The notes beneath the pieces are model-generated. The model ran no database searches. It worked only from the letters and a program-made list of their open reading frames with translations, and had not been told where the DNA came from. Source: Hypericibacter adhaerens (GTDB taxonomy: Bacteria > Pseudomonadota > Alphaproteobacteria > Dongiales > Dongiaceae). From it: 64,000 bases of DNA. The stretch is from assembly GCF_008728835.1 (NCBI RefSeq), contig NZ_CP042582.1, positions 2,321,001 to 2,385,000 of the forward strand, given 5' to 3'. A program made the translations under genes and the position numbers. Each line of letters opens with the position of its first letter. Position 1 is the first letter of the stretch. Positions 9,092 through 18,115 of this stretch are shown in pieces.

Positions 9092-9119
9092 AATTTAGGG
9101 AGGAAGCGGCATTTGTCAA
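9092..9119 (-). promoter_or_regulatory. Candidate sigma-70-type promoter of erpA
   Basis: On the minus strand a perfect TTGACA (9119 down to 9114) is followed by a 16-base spacer and TAAATT (9097 down to 9092). Transcription would begin about 50 bases before the erpA start codon. Confidence 0.5.
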
Positions 9120-9234
9120 ACGTCTGCACTAGGTTATTGGCCTCAGGTCCTTGGCATCTCAAGGAAAAAGGCAAAATCGGGGCAGCCAGGATCGTTGCCA
9201 GGGAGACCCCCGAACGGCTAGTGTCCCCCGCGCC

Positions 9235-10461
9235 ATGCCGGCCGAATCCAGCCCTTTGGCGCCGCGGCAGACCTTGCCCTATGCGCTTCAGCCTTATGCC
9301 ACCCAGGCCGCCCAAAGCCGTGGCCGGCTGATGCCGGAGCCCGGCAGCCCGACCCGCTCGCCCTTCCAGCGCGACCGCGACCGTATCATCCATTCGACCG
9401 CCTTCCGGCGCCTGAAGCACAAGACCCAGGTCTTCGTCTATCACGAGGGCGATTACTACCGCACGCGGCTCACCCACAGCATCGAGGTCGCGCAGATCGC
9501 GCGCAGCGTCAGCCGCTATCTGGGCCTCGACGAGGATTTGGCCGAGGCGGTGGCGCTGGCCCACGATCTGGGGCACACGCCCTTCGGTCATGCCGGCGAA
9601 GAGGCGCTCGATGCGGCGATGGCGCCCTATGGCGGCTTCGACCACAACGCGCAGACCTTCCGCATCCTCACGCGCCTCGAGCGGCATTATGCCGAGTTCG
9701 ACGGCCTCAATCTGACCTGGGAATGCCTCGAAGGCGTGGTCAAGCATAACGGGCCGCTGGTGGGGCCGGGGGCCAGCGCCAAGGCGCGCGCGCGGCCCGT
9801 GCCGCAGACCATCGCCGAATATTCGGCCCAGTCGCAGGACCTGGAGCTCGATGGCTGGCCCGGACCCGAGGCGCAGGTGGCGGCGCTCGCCGACGACATC
9901 GCCTACAACACCCACGATATCGATGATGGGTTGCGGGCGGGCCTGTTCCCCGTCGCGGCATTGTCGGAACTGCCGCTGGTGGGCCCCGTTTTCACGGAGG
10001 TCCAGGAACGTTATCCCGGGATCGAGCATGGCCGGCTGGTCCATGAATCGATCCGGCGCCTGATCGATCTCATGGTGAGCGACCTCATCCGCGAGACCGA
10101 GCATCGGCTGGCCGAGGCGAAGCCCGCTTCGGTCGAAGCCTTGCGCCGGCTGGGGCGGCCCATGGTCGCCTTCTCGGACGAGATGAGCGGCCATGACGTG
10201 ACGCTAAAAGCCTTCCTTTTCGAGCATATGTACCGCCATGATCGGGTCACCCGCATGACCGAGAGGGCGCGCCGCGTGGTGCTCGAGCTGTTCGGGCATT
10301 ATTTCGGCGACCCGGCGCGGCTCCCGGCGGAATGGGCGGCCCAGTGCGACGGTGTGCGCCAGGACAAGGCGGCGCGCGTCGTGGCCGACTACATCGCGGG
10401 CATGACCGATCGTTACGCCCTCCAGGAACATGAGCGGTTTTTCGGCAGAAGCAGTGAATAG
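9235..10461 (+). CDS. dgt: Deoxyguanosinetriphosphate triphosphohydrolase-like protein
   Basis: The protein has 408 residues and belongs to the HD-domain dNTPases that hydrolyse dGTP or other dNTPs to the nucleoside and triphosphate. The metal ligands are visible as RLTHSIEVA (His) and ALAHDLGHTPFGHAGE (His-Asp), with a later YNTHDIDDG (Asp). The FRRLKHKTQVF segment is typical of the bacterial dGTPase-like type 2 group. The ATG at 9235 begins a short, poorly conserved leader before SPFQRDRDRIIHSTAFRR; the frame extends upstream without coding character. Its stop codon is immediately followed by the argS ATG, so the two are almost certainly co-transcribed. Confidence 0.92.
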   Translation: MPAESSPLAPRQTLPYALQPYATQAAQSRGRLMPEPGSPTRSPFQRDRDRIIHSTAFRRLKHKTQVFVYHEGDYYRTRLTHSIEVAQIARSVSRYLGLDEDLAEAVALAHDLGHTPFGHAGEEALDAAMAPYGGFDHNAQTFRILTRLERHYAEFDGLNLTWECLEGVVKHNGPLVGPGASAKARARPVPQTIAEYSAQSQDLELDGWPGPEAQVAALADDIAYNTHDIDDGLRAGLFPVAALSELPLVGPVFTEVQERYPGIEHGRLVHESIRRLIDLMVSDLIRETEHRLAEAKPASVEALRRLGRPMVAFSDEMSGHDVTLKAFLFEHMYRHDRVTRMTERARRVVLELFGHYFGDPARLPAEWAAQCDGVRQDKAARVVADYIAGMTDRYALQEHERFFGRSSE

Positions 10462-12216
10462 ATGAATCCGCATCAATATATCCGCGACGAGATCGTGAAG
10501 GCCCTGAACGGGCTGGTGGCCGAGGGTTTCCTCAAGGAAGGCCTGGATTATGCGCGCGTGAACGTCGAGCCGCCGCGCGAGGCGCAGCATGGCGATCTGG
10601 CCACCAACGCGGCGATGGTCCTGGCGAAGAACGCCGGCCTCAAGCCGGTTGAGCTCGCGCGCGAGCTGGTCGCCCGGATCGAGCGTCATCCTGAGGTGGA
10701 GGAGGCGACCGTCGCCGGCCCCGGCTTCATCAATCTGCGTCTGCGCGACGGCTTCTGGCAGGCGCGGCTCGCCGACATCCTGAAGGCCGGCACGGACTAT
10801 GGCAGCTCGGCGATGGGAGCGGGGGCCTCGGTCAATGTCGAGTATGTCTCGGCCAACCCCACGGGGCCGCTCCATATCGCCCATGCGCGCGGCGCCGTGA
10901 TCGGCGACGCGCTGGCCTCGCTCCTGGCCAAGTCGGGCCACAAGGTCACGCGCGAATACTACATCAACGACGCGGGCGCCCAGGTCGATGTGCTCGCGCG
11001 CTCGACCTATCTGCGCTACCGCGAGGCGCTGGGCGAGACGATCGACGCGATCCCCGAGGGGCTCTACCCGGGCGCTTATCTCAAGGACACCGGCGCCGCG
11101 CTGGCGAAGCGCGACGGGCGGAAATGGATCGGCAAGCCCGAGAGCGAATGGCTGGCGCCGATCCGCGCCTTCGCCATCGCCTCGATGATGGATCTCATCC
11201 GGGACGACCTGAAGGCGCTCGGCATCGAGCAGGAGGTGTTCTCCTCGGAGCGCAAGCTGGTCGAGGCGGGCGCGGTGCAGAAGGCGGTCGACACCCTCAA
11301 GGCCCGCGACCTCATCTATGTGGGCGTGCTGGAGCCGCCCAAGGGCAAGACGCCCGACGACTGGGAGCCGCGGCCGCAGACGCTGTTCCGCGCGACGCAG
11401 TTCGGCGACGATGTCGATCGGCCGCTGCAGAAGTCTGACGGCAGCTGGACCTATTTCGCCAACGATATCGCCTATCACTACGACAAGTTCATGCGCGGCT
11501 TCCCCGCCATGATCGACATCTGGGGCGCCGACCATGGCGGCTATGTCAAGCGCATGCAGGCGGCGGTGACGGCGATCACCGGCGGCAAGGGCGCGCTCGA
11601 CGTGAAGATCTGCCAGCTCGTGAAGCTCCTGCGCGGCGGCCAGCCGGTGAAGATGTCGAAGCGGGCCGGGACCTTCGTCACGCTGCGCGAGGTGGTGGAC
11701 GAGGTCGGGCGCGACGTGGTGCGCTTCATCATGCTGACGCGCAAGAACGACATGCCGCTCGATTTCGATCTTGAGAAGGTGCTGGAGCAGTCGCGCGACA
11801 ACCCGGTTTTCTATGTCCAGTATGCCCATGCGCGCGCCTCTTCGGTGCTGCGCCATGCGGCGGAGGAGATGGGGGACATCGATTTGTCACCGGAGGCCCT
11901 GGCGCGGGCGCCCGCCGCGCGCTTGACCGACTCCGCGGAGCTGGGTTTGATCAAGCTGATGGCAGGCTGGCCGCGACTCGTGGAAAGCGCCGCCGAGGCG
12001 CATGAGCCGCACCGGGTCGCATTTTACTTGTATGATCTGGCGGCGGCCTTCCACGGCCTCTGGAACAAGGGCAAGGACGAAGCCAGCTTGCGTTTCCTGA
12101 TCCCGGGCGACCGCGATGTGACCGTGGCGCGTCTCGCCATGGTCAAGGCGCTCACCTTCGTGATCGCCTCCGGGCTCGGGATATTCGGCGTGAAGCCGGT
12201 CGAGGAGATGCGCTGA
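10462..12216 (+). CDS. argS: Arginyl-tRNA synthetase
   Basis: The protein has 584 residues and is a class I synthetase that charges tRNA-Arg with arginine. The HIGH motif appears as HIAH at residues 138-141 ([13 protein letters not shown]) and KMSKS as KMSKR at 397-401. The N-terminal Add-1 domain (residues 1-110) and the C-terminal DALR anticodon-binding domain (about 460-584, with the RFLIP segment) are both present, so it is complete. It starts directly after the dgt stop and its own stop overlaps the next ATG (TGATG), forming part of a long plus-strand operon with the SPOR, nagZ, M50 and scp genes. Confidence 0.98.
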   Translation: MNPHQYIRDEIVKALNGLVAEGFLKEGLDYARVNVEPPREAQHGDLATNAAMVLAKNAGLKPVELARELVARIERHPEVEEATVAGPGFINLRLRDGFWQARLADILKAGTDYGSSAMGAGASVNVEYVSANPTGPLHIAHARGAVIGDALASLLAKSGHKVTREYYINDAGAQVDVLARSTYLRYREALGETIDAIPEGLYPGAYLKDTGAALAKRDGRKWIGKPESEWLAPIRAFAIASMMDLIRDDLKALGIEQEVFSSERKLVEAGAVQKAVDTLKARDLIYVGVLEPPKGKTPDDWEPRPQTLFRATQFGDDVDRPLQKSDGSWTYFANDIAYHYDKFMRGFPAMIDIWGADHGGYVKRMQAAVTAITGGKGALDVKICQLVKLLRGGQPVKMSKRAGTFVTLREVVDEVGRDVVRFIMLTRKNDMPLDFDLEKVLEQSRDNPVFYVQYAHARASSVLRHAAEEMGDIDLSPEALARAPAARLTDSAELGLIKLMAGWPRLVESAAEAHEPHRVAFYLYDLAAAFHGLWNKGKDEASLRFLIPGDRDVTVARLAMVKALTFVIASGLGIFGVKPVEEMR

Positions 12217-13385
12217 TGGCAGCCGAACCGTCGCAGAACGAAATCGATCTTCAGGCCCAGATCTCGTCGGCGCTGGCGCGGCGCAGCCAGCGGCAGCCCT
12301 CCGGCGGCGCCGATCCCCGGATCGAGCCGACCCTGGGGCTGGGCGGCATGGGCCCCGGCTCCGAGCGGGCGGCGCCCCGGCGCGACAGCCTGCAGGATGA
12401 CGAGCCGGTCGGCGAGATCCCGCCGGCGCCCGTGCATTTCCAGCGCGACGGCGAAGATCACCATCCGCCGCGCCCGAAGCCCAAGGTGGATTCGCGGCTC
12501 GAGAAGCACCGCAACTGGCTGATGTTCCTGTTGCCCGTGGTCGGCGTCCCGGTCGTGATCCTGATCTCGCTGTTCCTCTATCTGGCCATCGAGATGCATG
12601 GCAAGGGCGTGCAGGATTCGGCCCCCCTGGTCGAGGCCCCGGAGGGGCCGGAGAAGGTGAAGCCCACCAACGAGGGCGGCCTTCAGGTCCAGGGCATGGA
12701 TTCCGCCATGCTCAACCAGACCGACAAGTCGCAAACGACGACGGAGCAGCTTCTGCCGCCGCCCGAGGAGCCGATGACGCCGCCCCCGCCCGCCGCCGCC
12801 ACGGCCGGTGACGGGACGGCCGCCAGCGATGGCACGGCCGCGCCCGCGGCGCCCTCCGTCGAGGTGCCGCTGACCTCGTCCTCGACCGAAAGCGCGACGA
12901 GCACGGCCCCGGCAGCCACGGCCTCCACGACGACGGCACCCGCGACCAGCAGCACCGGCAGCAGCGCCGCCGTCGATGTGCCAAGCGTGCCGGCGCCGTC
13001 CACGGTGCCGTCGGGTAGCAGCACATCGTCGTCGACCTCGAGCACCGGCAGCACGGCTTCGACCGCGCAGCCGGTCACGGAGCAGCCGGTGCAGGCCGAG
13101 CTGCCCAAGCCGCTGACGACCCAGACCGCGACCGCCGGCAGCTATCGCATCCAGCTCGTGGCGCTGCAGTCCCAGGACGCCGCCACCGCGGCCTGGACCG
13201 CGATGCAGAAGAAATATCCGGATCTGCTGGGCAATCTCTCCGCGACGATCATGAAGATCGATCTCGGTGCCCAGGGCGTGTTCTACCGCGTCCAGGGCGG
13301 GCCGCTGCCGGACCGGCAGGCGGCCGAGAAGCTCTGCGGCAAGCTCGATCAGCGCGGCCAGGCCTGCCTCGTCGTGCGCCCGTGA
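12216..13385 (+). CDS. SPOR-domain cell-division/envelope protein
   Basis: This 389-residue single-pass membrane protein has a cytoplasmic N-terminus (residues 1-100) and one transmembrane helix (about 101-126). A low-complexity periplasmic linker rich in Pro, Ala, Ser and Thr (about 170-300) leads to a C-terminal SPOR domain (about 308-387, GSYRIQLVALQSQDAATAAW to CLVV). SPOR domains bind denuded glycan at division septa. The argS-SPOR-nagZ order is conserved in alphaproteobacteria, linking this gene to septal peptidoglycan turnover. The repetitive linker is the likeliest part to vary in length between strains. Confidence 0.88.
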   Translation: MAAEPSQNEIDLQAQISSALARRSQRQPSGGADPRIEPTLGLGGMGPGSERAAPRRDSLQDDEPVGEIPPAPVHFQRDGEDHHPPRPKPKVDSRLEKHRNWLMFLLPVVGVPVVILISLFLYLAIEMHGKGVQDSAPLVEAPEGPEKVKPTNEGGLQVQGMDSAMLNQTDKSQTTTEQLLPPPEEPMTPPPPAAATAGDGTAASDGTAAPAAPSVEVPLTSSSTESATSTAPAATASTTTAPATSSTGSSAAVDVPSVPAPSTVPSGSSTSSSTSSTGSTASTAQPVTEQPVQAELPKPLTTQTATAGSYRIQLVALQSQDAATAAWTAMQKKYPDLLGNLSATIMKIDLGAQGVFYRVQGGPLPDRQAAEKLCGKLDQRGQACLVVRP

Positions 13386-13437
13386 GCGATCCGCAACCGG
13401 CGGCCTCGATGATCCTTCGCAGGGGGGTCGTTGCCGC

Positions 13438-14451
13438 ATGACCTTGTCGCCGACGATCTTCGGCTGCGCCGGCCCGCGGCTCGGCGAGGCGGAGCGCGCC
13501 TTCTTCCAGCGCGTCAACCCGCTGGGCTTCATCCTCTTCGCCCGCAATTGCGAGACGCCCGATCAGATCCGTGCGCTGGTGGGCGATCTCAGGGCGTCGG
13601 TCGGGCGCGAGGATGCGCCCGTGCTGATCGACCAGGAGGGCGGCCGCGTTGCGCGGCTGAAGCCGCCGCAATGGCGCGCGGCGCCGCCGGCGGAGCGGTT
13701 CGGGCGGCTGGCCGAGCGCCATCGCGACGCGGCGGTCGAGGCGGTCCGTATCAACAGCCACCTGATCGCGCGCGAGCTGGCGTCGCTCGGCATCGATGTC
13801 GATTGCGCCCCGGTGCTCGATCTGCGCCTGCCGGGCGCCCATGACGTGATCGGCGACCGTTCCTTCGGCGGGCGGCCCGAGCGCGTCGCGGAGCTGGGCC
13901 GTGCCGCCTGCGAGGGATTCCTCGCCGCGGGCGTGCTGCCGGTCATCAAGCATATCCCCGGCCATGGCCGCGCCTTCGTCGACAGCCATCATGAATTGCC
14001 CGTGGTGCGCACGCCGCGACCCGAGCTCGAGGCGACGGATTTCGAGGCGTTCCGGCTCCTGGCCGACATGCCTTGGGCGATGACGGCCCATCTGGTCTTT
14101 GCCGCGATCGATCCCGACCGGCCGGCGACCTTGTCGCCCAAGGTCATCGCCGAGATCATCCGCGGCCATATCGGCTTCGACGGGCTGCTGCTTTGCGACG
14201 ATCTGTCGATGAAGGCGCTCAAGGGCGACCTCGGCGATCTGGCGCGCCAGGCGCTGGCCGCGGGCTGCGACATCGTTCTGCACTGCAACGGCGTGATGGA
14301 GGAGATGACCCGCGTCGCCGCCGCCGCCGGCGGGATCACCGCCGAGGCGGAACGGCGCTTCCGGCGCGGCCGTGAGATGCAGCAATCGGGGATCGCGATC
14401 GCGGCCGCCAGCGAGGCCCGGCTCGACGCGCTGATGCGGGGCCTCGCGTGA
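13438..14451 (+). CDS. nagZ: Beta-N-acetylhexosaminidase (GH3)
   Basis: The protein has 337 residues and is a cytoplasmic GH3 enzyme that removes N-acetylglucosamine from anhydro-muropeptides in peptidoglycan recycling. The signature KHIPGHGRAFVDSHHELP carries the flexible-loop catalytic His, and LLCDDLSMKAL carries the nucleophilic Asp. LIDQEGGRVARLKPP is the N-terminal substrate loop. The ATG at 13438 gives the usual start, MTLSPTIFGCAGP. The GGGGGG stretch upstream is the likely ribosome-binding site. It lies 52 bases after the SPOR gene and 25 before the M50 protease gene, in the conserved operon. Confidence 0.95.
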   Translation: MTLSPTIFGCAGPRLGEAERAFFQRVNPLGFILFARNCETPDQIRALVGDLRASVGREDAPVLIDQEGGRVARLKPPQWRAAPPAERFGRLAERHRDAAVEAVRINSHLIARELASLGIDVDCAPVLDLRLPGAHDVIGDRSFGGRPERVAELGRAACEGFLAAGVLPVIKHIPGHGRAFVDSHHELPVVRTPRPELEATDFEAFRLLADMPWAMTAHLVFAAIDPDRPATLSPKVIAEIIRGHIGFDGLLLCDDLSMKALKGDLGDLARQALAAGCDIVLHCNGVMEEMTRVAAAAGGITAEAERRFRRGREMQQSGIAIAAASEARLDALMRGLA

Positions 14452-14476
14452 CATCCAACCGGCGGGGCCCGCGCTG

Positions 14477-15178
14477 ATGGGTGGCGGTTTCAACATTCAG
14501 GACTTCCTCTTCCAGGTCTCGATCTGGACGATTCCCTTTCTCACGGCGATCACCCTGCACGAGGCCGCGCACGGCTTCGTGGCCTATCGCTTCGGCGACG
14601 ACACCGCCAAGCGTATGGGGCGCCTCAGCCTCACCCCCCTGCGCCATGTCGATCCGTTCGGCACGATCATCCTGCCGGCGATGCTGCTGCTGGCGACGCA
14701 TGGGCAATTCGCCTTCGGCTCGGCCAAGCCCGTGCCGGTCAATTTCGGCCGGCTGAAGCCGCTGCGCCCCGGCATCGTGGCCGTGGCGGCCGCGGGGCCG
14801 GCGACCAACCTGCTGCTGGCCTTCATCTCGGCCTTGCTGGGACATGTCATCCCCTTCCTGCCGGCGAGCATGAGCGAGTGGGCCGGCAATGTGCTGGGCG
14901 CCTCGATGCTGCTCAATCTGTGGCTGGCGGTTTTCAACATGCTGCCCGTGCCGCCGCTGGATGGCGGGCGAGTCGCCGTGGCGCTTCTGCCGCGGCCGCT
15001 CGCCGCGCGACTCGCCGGCACCGAGCGCTTCGGGATCCTGATCATCCTGCTGCTGATCGTGGTTTTGCCCTATGTCGGCAGGCAGATCGGGGTCGATCTT
15101 GCATTCGTGTCTCGGTTCATTTTCGTGGTCGTCGAGTGGCTCTGGAATCTCGTCGCCATGGCGGCGGGTTTGCACTAG
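14477..15178 (+). CDS. M50 site-2 protease-family membrane protein
   Basis: The protein has 233 residues and five to six hydrophobic segments. It belongs to the compact group of intramembrane zinc metalloproteases. The zinc-binding HEAAH lies at residues 28-32 in a membrane helix, and the third ligand is in NMLPVPPLDGGRV, the family's NxxPxPxLDG motif. Such short members lack the PDZ domain of RseP and their substrates are unknown. Its position between nagZ and scpA is a conserved alphaproteobacterial arrangement. The gap to scpA is only nine bases. Confidence 0.92.
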   Translation: MGGGFNIQDFLFQVSIWTIPFLTAITLHEAAHGFVAYRFGDDTAKRMGRLSLTPLRHVDPFGTIILPAMLLLATHGQFAFGSAKPVPVNFGRLKPLRPGIVAVAAAGPATNLLLAFISALLGHVIPFLPASMSEWAGNVLGASMLLNLWLAVFNMLPVPPLDGGRVAVALLPRPLAARLAGTERFGILIILLLIVVLPYVGRQIGVDLAFVSRFIFVVVEWLWNLVAMAAGLH

Positions 15179-15187
15179 AAGATCGGC

Positions 15188-15994
15188 ATGACCGACCTTC
15201 AACCGTCCTTCGAAGAAGATCGTCCCGAGCCCGGCAGCGACGCCGAATTCCGGCTCGATCTCGAGGGTTACGAAGGACCGATCGACATGCTGCTGTCGCT
15301 GGCGCGCGAGCAGAAGGTCGATCTGAAGCGGCTCTCGATTCTCGAGCTCGCCGACCAGTATCTCGCCTATATCCAGCGCGCGCGTCAGCTGCGCCTGGAG
15401 ATCGCCGCCGACTATCTCGTGATGGCGGCCTGGCTCGCCTATCTCAAGTCGCGCCTGCTGCTGCCCGAGCCGCCGGGCGATGCCGAGCCCTCGGGTGCCG
15501 AGATGGCGGCGGCACTCGCTTTCCAGCTGCAGCGCCTGCAGTCCATGCAGGATTCCGGGCAGAAGCTGATGAGCCTGGCTCAGCTCGGGCGGGAGTTCTT
15601 CCGGCGCGGCGCGCCCGAGCCGATCAAGATCCTCGAGAAGTCCGTCTACGACACCAAGCTCTACGACCTGCTGCGCGCCTACGCCAGCCATGTCCAGTCG
15701 AAGCAGGCGGGACATCTGCGCATCCTGCCCACCGATCTCTATTCGATGGATGACGCGCTGCGGCGCTTCAGCACCATGCTCGGCCGCATGCTGCCGAACT
15801 GGCAGACCCTGCAGGCCTTCCTCCCCGACGATATCGGCCCCAACGCCAGCCCGATCCGTCGCCGTTCGGCCCTGGCGGCGACCTTCGCCGCCACGCTGGA
15901 GCTGACCCGCTCCGGCCGCGTCGAGCTGCGTCAGGACGGCGCGTTCGGACCGATCTATCTGCGGGCGCCTGCGCAACAGAGTGAAACACCATGA
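15188..15994 (+). CDS. scpA: Segregation and condensation protein A (kleisin)
   Basis: The protein has 268 residues and is the kleisin subunit that, with ScpB, closes the SMC ring during chromosome segregation. The N-terminal EGYEGPIDMLLSLAREQKVD is the strongly conserved SMC-head contact, and the helical repeat SRLLLPEPP follows. The C-terminal winged-helix region lies at about 185-250. Its last four bases overlap the start of scpB (ATGA at 15991-15994), so the partners are translationally coupled. Confidence 0.95.
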   Translation: MTDLQPSFEEDRPEPGSDAEFRLDLEGYEGPIDMLLSLAREQKVDLKRLSILELADQYLAYIQRARQLRLEIAADYLVMAAWLAYLKSRLLLPEPPGDAEPSGAEMAAALAFQLQRLQSMQDSGQKLMSLAQLGREFFRRGAPEPIKILEKSVYDTKLYDLLRAYASHVQSKQAGHLRILPTDLYSMDDALRRFSTMLGRMLPNWQTLQAFLPDDIGPNASPIRRRSALAATFAATLELTRSGRVELRQDGAFGPIYLRAPAQQSETP

Positions 15995-16992
15995 GCGAAG
16001 ACCGTTTCCAGCTGATCCGTCTGCTCGAGGCGATGCTGTTCGCCGCGGCCGAGCCGCTGCCGGCGGCGGCGTTGGGCAAGCGCCTGCCCGAGGGCGCCAA
16101 TGTCGACGAGCTGCTGCAGGAGCTGCAGGCGCTCTACGCCAATCGCGGCGTCAACCTCGTGCATCACGAGGATCGCTGGTGCTTCCGCACCTCGTCCGAC
16201 CTGGCCGACCGGCTGGCCATCGAGACCACGGTGACGCGCAAGCTCTCGCGCGCCGCGATCGAGACGCTCGCGATCGTCTCCTATCACCAGCCCGTCACCC
16301 GTGCCGAGATCGAGGAGATCCGCGGCGTGGCCCTGTCGCAAGGCACGCTCGACAAGCTCCTGGAAGTGGGCTGGATCAAGCCGAAGGGCCGGCGCCAGAC
16401 GCCGGGCCGCCCCGTCACCTGGGTCACGACCGACGCGTTCCTGGAGCATTTCGGGCTCGAGAGCCTCGAGGCGCTGCCCGGCGTGGAGGAGCTCAAGGCC
16501 GCGGGCCTGCTCGATGCACGTCCCGCCATCTCCACCCTGGGGGCCGGTGTGATGGCGGCGATGCAGGGCGGGGGCGTCGACATCGACAGCGCGGACGACG
16601 AGGAGAGCGAGGAGGCGACCGCCAACGGCGCCGATCCCTTCGAGCTGCCCGGCGAAGGCGAAGCCGGCGACGAGGAGGGCGAGGTCGGGGAGGAAGCCTC
16701 CGAGGAGGACGAGCCCGACGAAGACCTCGACGAGGACAGCGGCGGTGACGACCTCGATGACGACGAAGAGACCGACGAAGACGAAGAGGATGACGAGGGG
16801 GATTCCGACGACGATTCCGATGAGGATGATGTCGAGGAAGATGAGGACGAAGACGCCGACGAGGATGACGAGGAGACTTCCGACGAGGAGGATGACCTCG
16901 AGGACGAGGATGCCGGCGGCAATGGCGAGGATGAGGACGGCGAGGACGAAGACCGGCCGGGCCGCCAACGCCGCACCGAGCCGGCGGCCTGA
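15991..16992 (+). CDS. scpB: Segregation and condensation protein B with long acidic tail
   Basis: The protein has 333 residues, well over the roughly 200 usual for ScpB. Residues 1-195 are a normal ScpB with two winged-helix domains, including AIETLAIVSYHQPVTRAEIE and TWVTTDAFLEHFGL. From about residue 200 to 322 the chain is almost solid Asp and Glu, interrupted by Gly and Ser, and ends with a short basic RPGRQRRTEPAA. The tail keeps the high-GC codon use of its surroundings and contains no frameshift. Acidic tails often mimic DNA or contact basic proteins; here that is inference. It is the last gene of the operon before a 316-base gap. Confidence 0.93.
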   Translation: MSEDRFQLIRLLEAMLFAAAEPLPAAALGKRLPEGANVDELLQELQALYANRGVNLVHHEDRWCFRTSSDLADRLAIETTVTRKLSRAAIETLAIVSYHQPVTRAEIEEIRGVALSQGTLDKLLEVGWIKPKGRRQTPGRPVTWVTTDAFLEHFGLESLEALPGVEELKAAGLLDARPAISTLGAGVMAAMQGGGVDIDSADDEESEEATANGADPFELPGEGEAGDEEGEVGEEASEEDEPDEDLDEDSGGDDLDDDEETDEDEEDDEGDSDDDSDEDDVEEDEDEDADEDDEETSDEEDDLEDEDAGGNGEDEDGEDEDRPGRQRRTEPAA

Positions 16993-17308
16993 CCGGCCGC
17001 TCCCCCGTCCCCTGACCTGAGGCGGGCGCGGGCTCCGTTTCGGCGGGAGGCGGGGCGGAGGCGTTAACACCTTTCCGGCCCCGTCCAAGCGCCCGTCGAT
17101 AGCGCCCGGCGCGGGCCGCTTTTACAGGGATTTCGGGGTGGTTTCGGCCCCTGCGGGCGGCCTGCAATATCGCGGCCGAAAGCTTTGTATTTTTTCGGGA
17201 AACCCCCACATCTTACTGACCGTCAAGGGCTGCGTTGCGGCGGCGGGGGCTTTCTGCGATAGTCCGCCCCTTGGACGCGGCGCACCACGTCAAAGGAGTT
17301 GGAGAGTT
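16993..17308. other. Intergenic region between scpB and tatA
   Basis: These 316 bases hold no convincing gene. The first half is very GC-rich and includes short G/C stems that could end the scp transcript. The second half carries a candidate promoter for the tat operon (17235-17263) and an AAAGGAGTTGGAGAG ribosome-binding region directly before tatA. Confidence 0.6.
17235..17263 (+). promoter_or_regulatory. Candidate promoter of tatABC
   Basis: TTGCGG at 17235-17240 is followed by a 17-base spacer and GATAGT at 17258-17263. The -10 box continues as ATAGTCCGCC, the same ten bases found at the yajC promoter. It lies about 45 bases before the tatA start. Confidence 0.45.
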
Positions 17309-17524
17309 ATGGGTGGATTGAGCATTTGGCATTGGCTGATCGTTCTGGCGGTCGTCCTGGTCCTGTTCGGGGGCGGCGGCAAGATTCCGAAGCTGATGCG
17401 CGACATGGGCCAGGGCATCACGGCCTTCAAGAAGGGCCTGAAGGAAGAGAAGAAGGACGGCGAGAGCGGTCCGGCGATCGAGAACGCCGACGCCTCCGCG
17501 CCCAAGGACAAGGCCGCCGGCTAA
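17309..17524 (+). CDS. tatA: Sec-independent translocase subunit TatA
   Basis: The protein has 71 residues. It starts [20 protein letters not shown], a single N-terminal membrane helix with the tryptophan and histidine typical of alphaproteobacterial TatA. A hinge ([15 protein letters not shown]) and a short amphipathic helix ([12 protein letters not shown]) follow. TatA oligomers form the passage for folded twin-arginine substrates. The ATG at 17309 was chosen for its AGGAG ribosome-binding site and exact family start. It is the first gene of tatABC, and at least one Tat-type signal (57428-59041) occurs in this window. Confidence 0.95.
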   Translation: MGGLSIWHWLIVLAVVLVLFGGGGKIPKLMRDMGQGITAFKKGLKEEKKDGESGPAIENADASAPKDKAAG

Positions 17525-17566
17525 TTCCACCGGCCTCGCGCCCAGGCGCGGCCGGGGAGGCTCATC

Positions 17567-18112
17567 ATGTTCGATATCGGCTGGTCGGAAATGGCGGTCA
17601 TCGCCCTCGTGGCGTTGCTCGTCTTCGGTCCTAAGGAACTGCCCAACGCGCTCCGCACGGGTGCGAAGTGGATGAAGACCGCGCGCAAGCTCGCGCGGGA
17701 GTTCCAGAGCAGCGTCGATCAGCTGGTCAAGGAAGCCGAGCTCGAGGAAGCCCGCAAGCTCGTCACCGACGTCCAGACCGGCGGGATCGGTCGCGCGATC
17801 GAGAAGACGGTCGATCCTGAGGGCGAGGTCAAGAAGGCTCTCGATCCGAAGGAGATCGAGCGGGAGGCCAAGGCCGTCGTCGAGCCGCCGCCGCCGGCAC
17901 AGAGCGTTTCATCCGAATCCAAGCCCGAACTCGCGGCGCTCACGGCGCCGGACGGCGCGACCGTACCGATGCCGGTCGAGACCAAGCCCGAGCCGGTGAC
18001 GCTCGCGGCGCCCGACGCGGCCACGGTGCCGATGCCGCAGCCGCGTCCGGCCGATGCGGCCGAGCCCGCAAGCTCCGCCAGTCCGAGCGACAGCCTGCAA
18101 AAGACCGCCTGA
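17567..18112 (+). CDS. tatB: Sec-independent translocase subunit TatB
   Basis: The protein has 181 residues. The N-terminal helix MFDIGWSEMAVIALVALLVF is followed by the conserved GPKELPNALRTGAKWM hinge and an amphipathic helix to about residue 75. The C-terminal half is a variable Pro/Ala-rich tail containing two near-identical stretches (LAALTAPDGATVPMPVETKPE and VTLAAPDAATVPMPQPRPAD), a small internal duplication. TatB with TatC forms the signal-peptide receptor. It lies 42 bases after tatA and three before tatC. Confidence 0.95.
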   Translation: MFDIGWSEMAVIALVALLVFGPKELPNALRTGAKWMKTARKLAREFQSSVDQLVKEAELEEARKLVTDVQTGGIGRAIEKTVDPEGEVKKALDPKEIEREAKAVVEPPPPAQSVSSESKPELAALTAPDGATVPMPVETKPEPVTLAAPDAATVPMPQPRPADAAEPASSASPSDSLQKTA

Positions 18113-18115
18113 GCG

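Noticed and set aside
16590-16960. Short repeats in scpB as a CRISPR or tandem-repeat array
   Set aside because: They are in-frame Asp/Glu codons with no constant repeat-spacer pattern.
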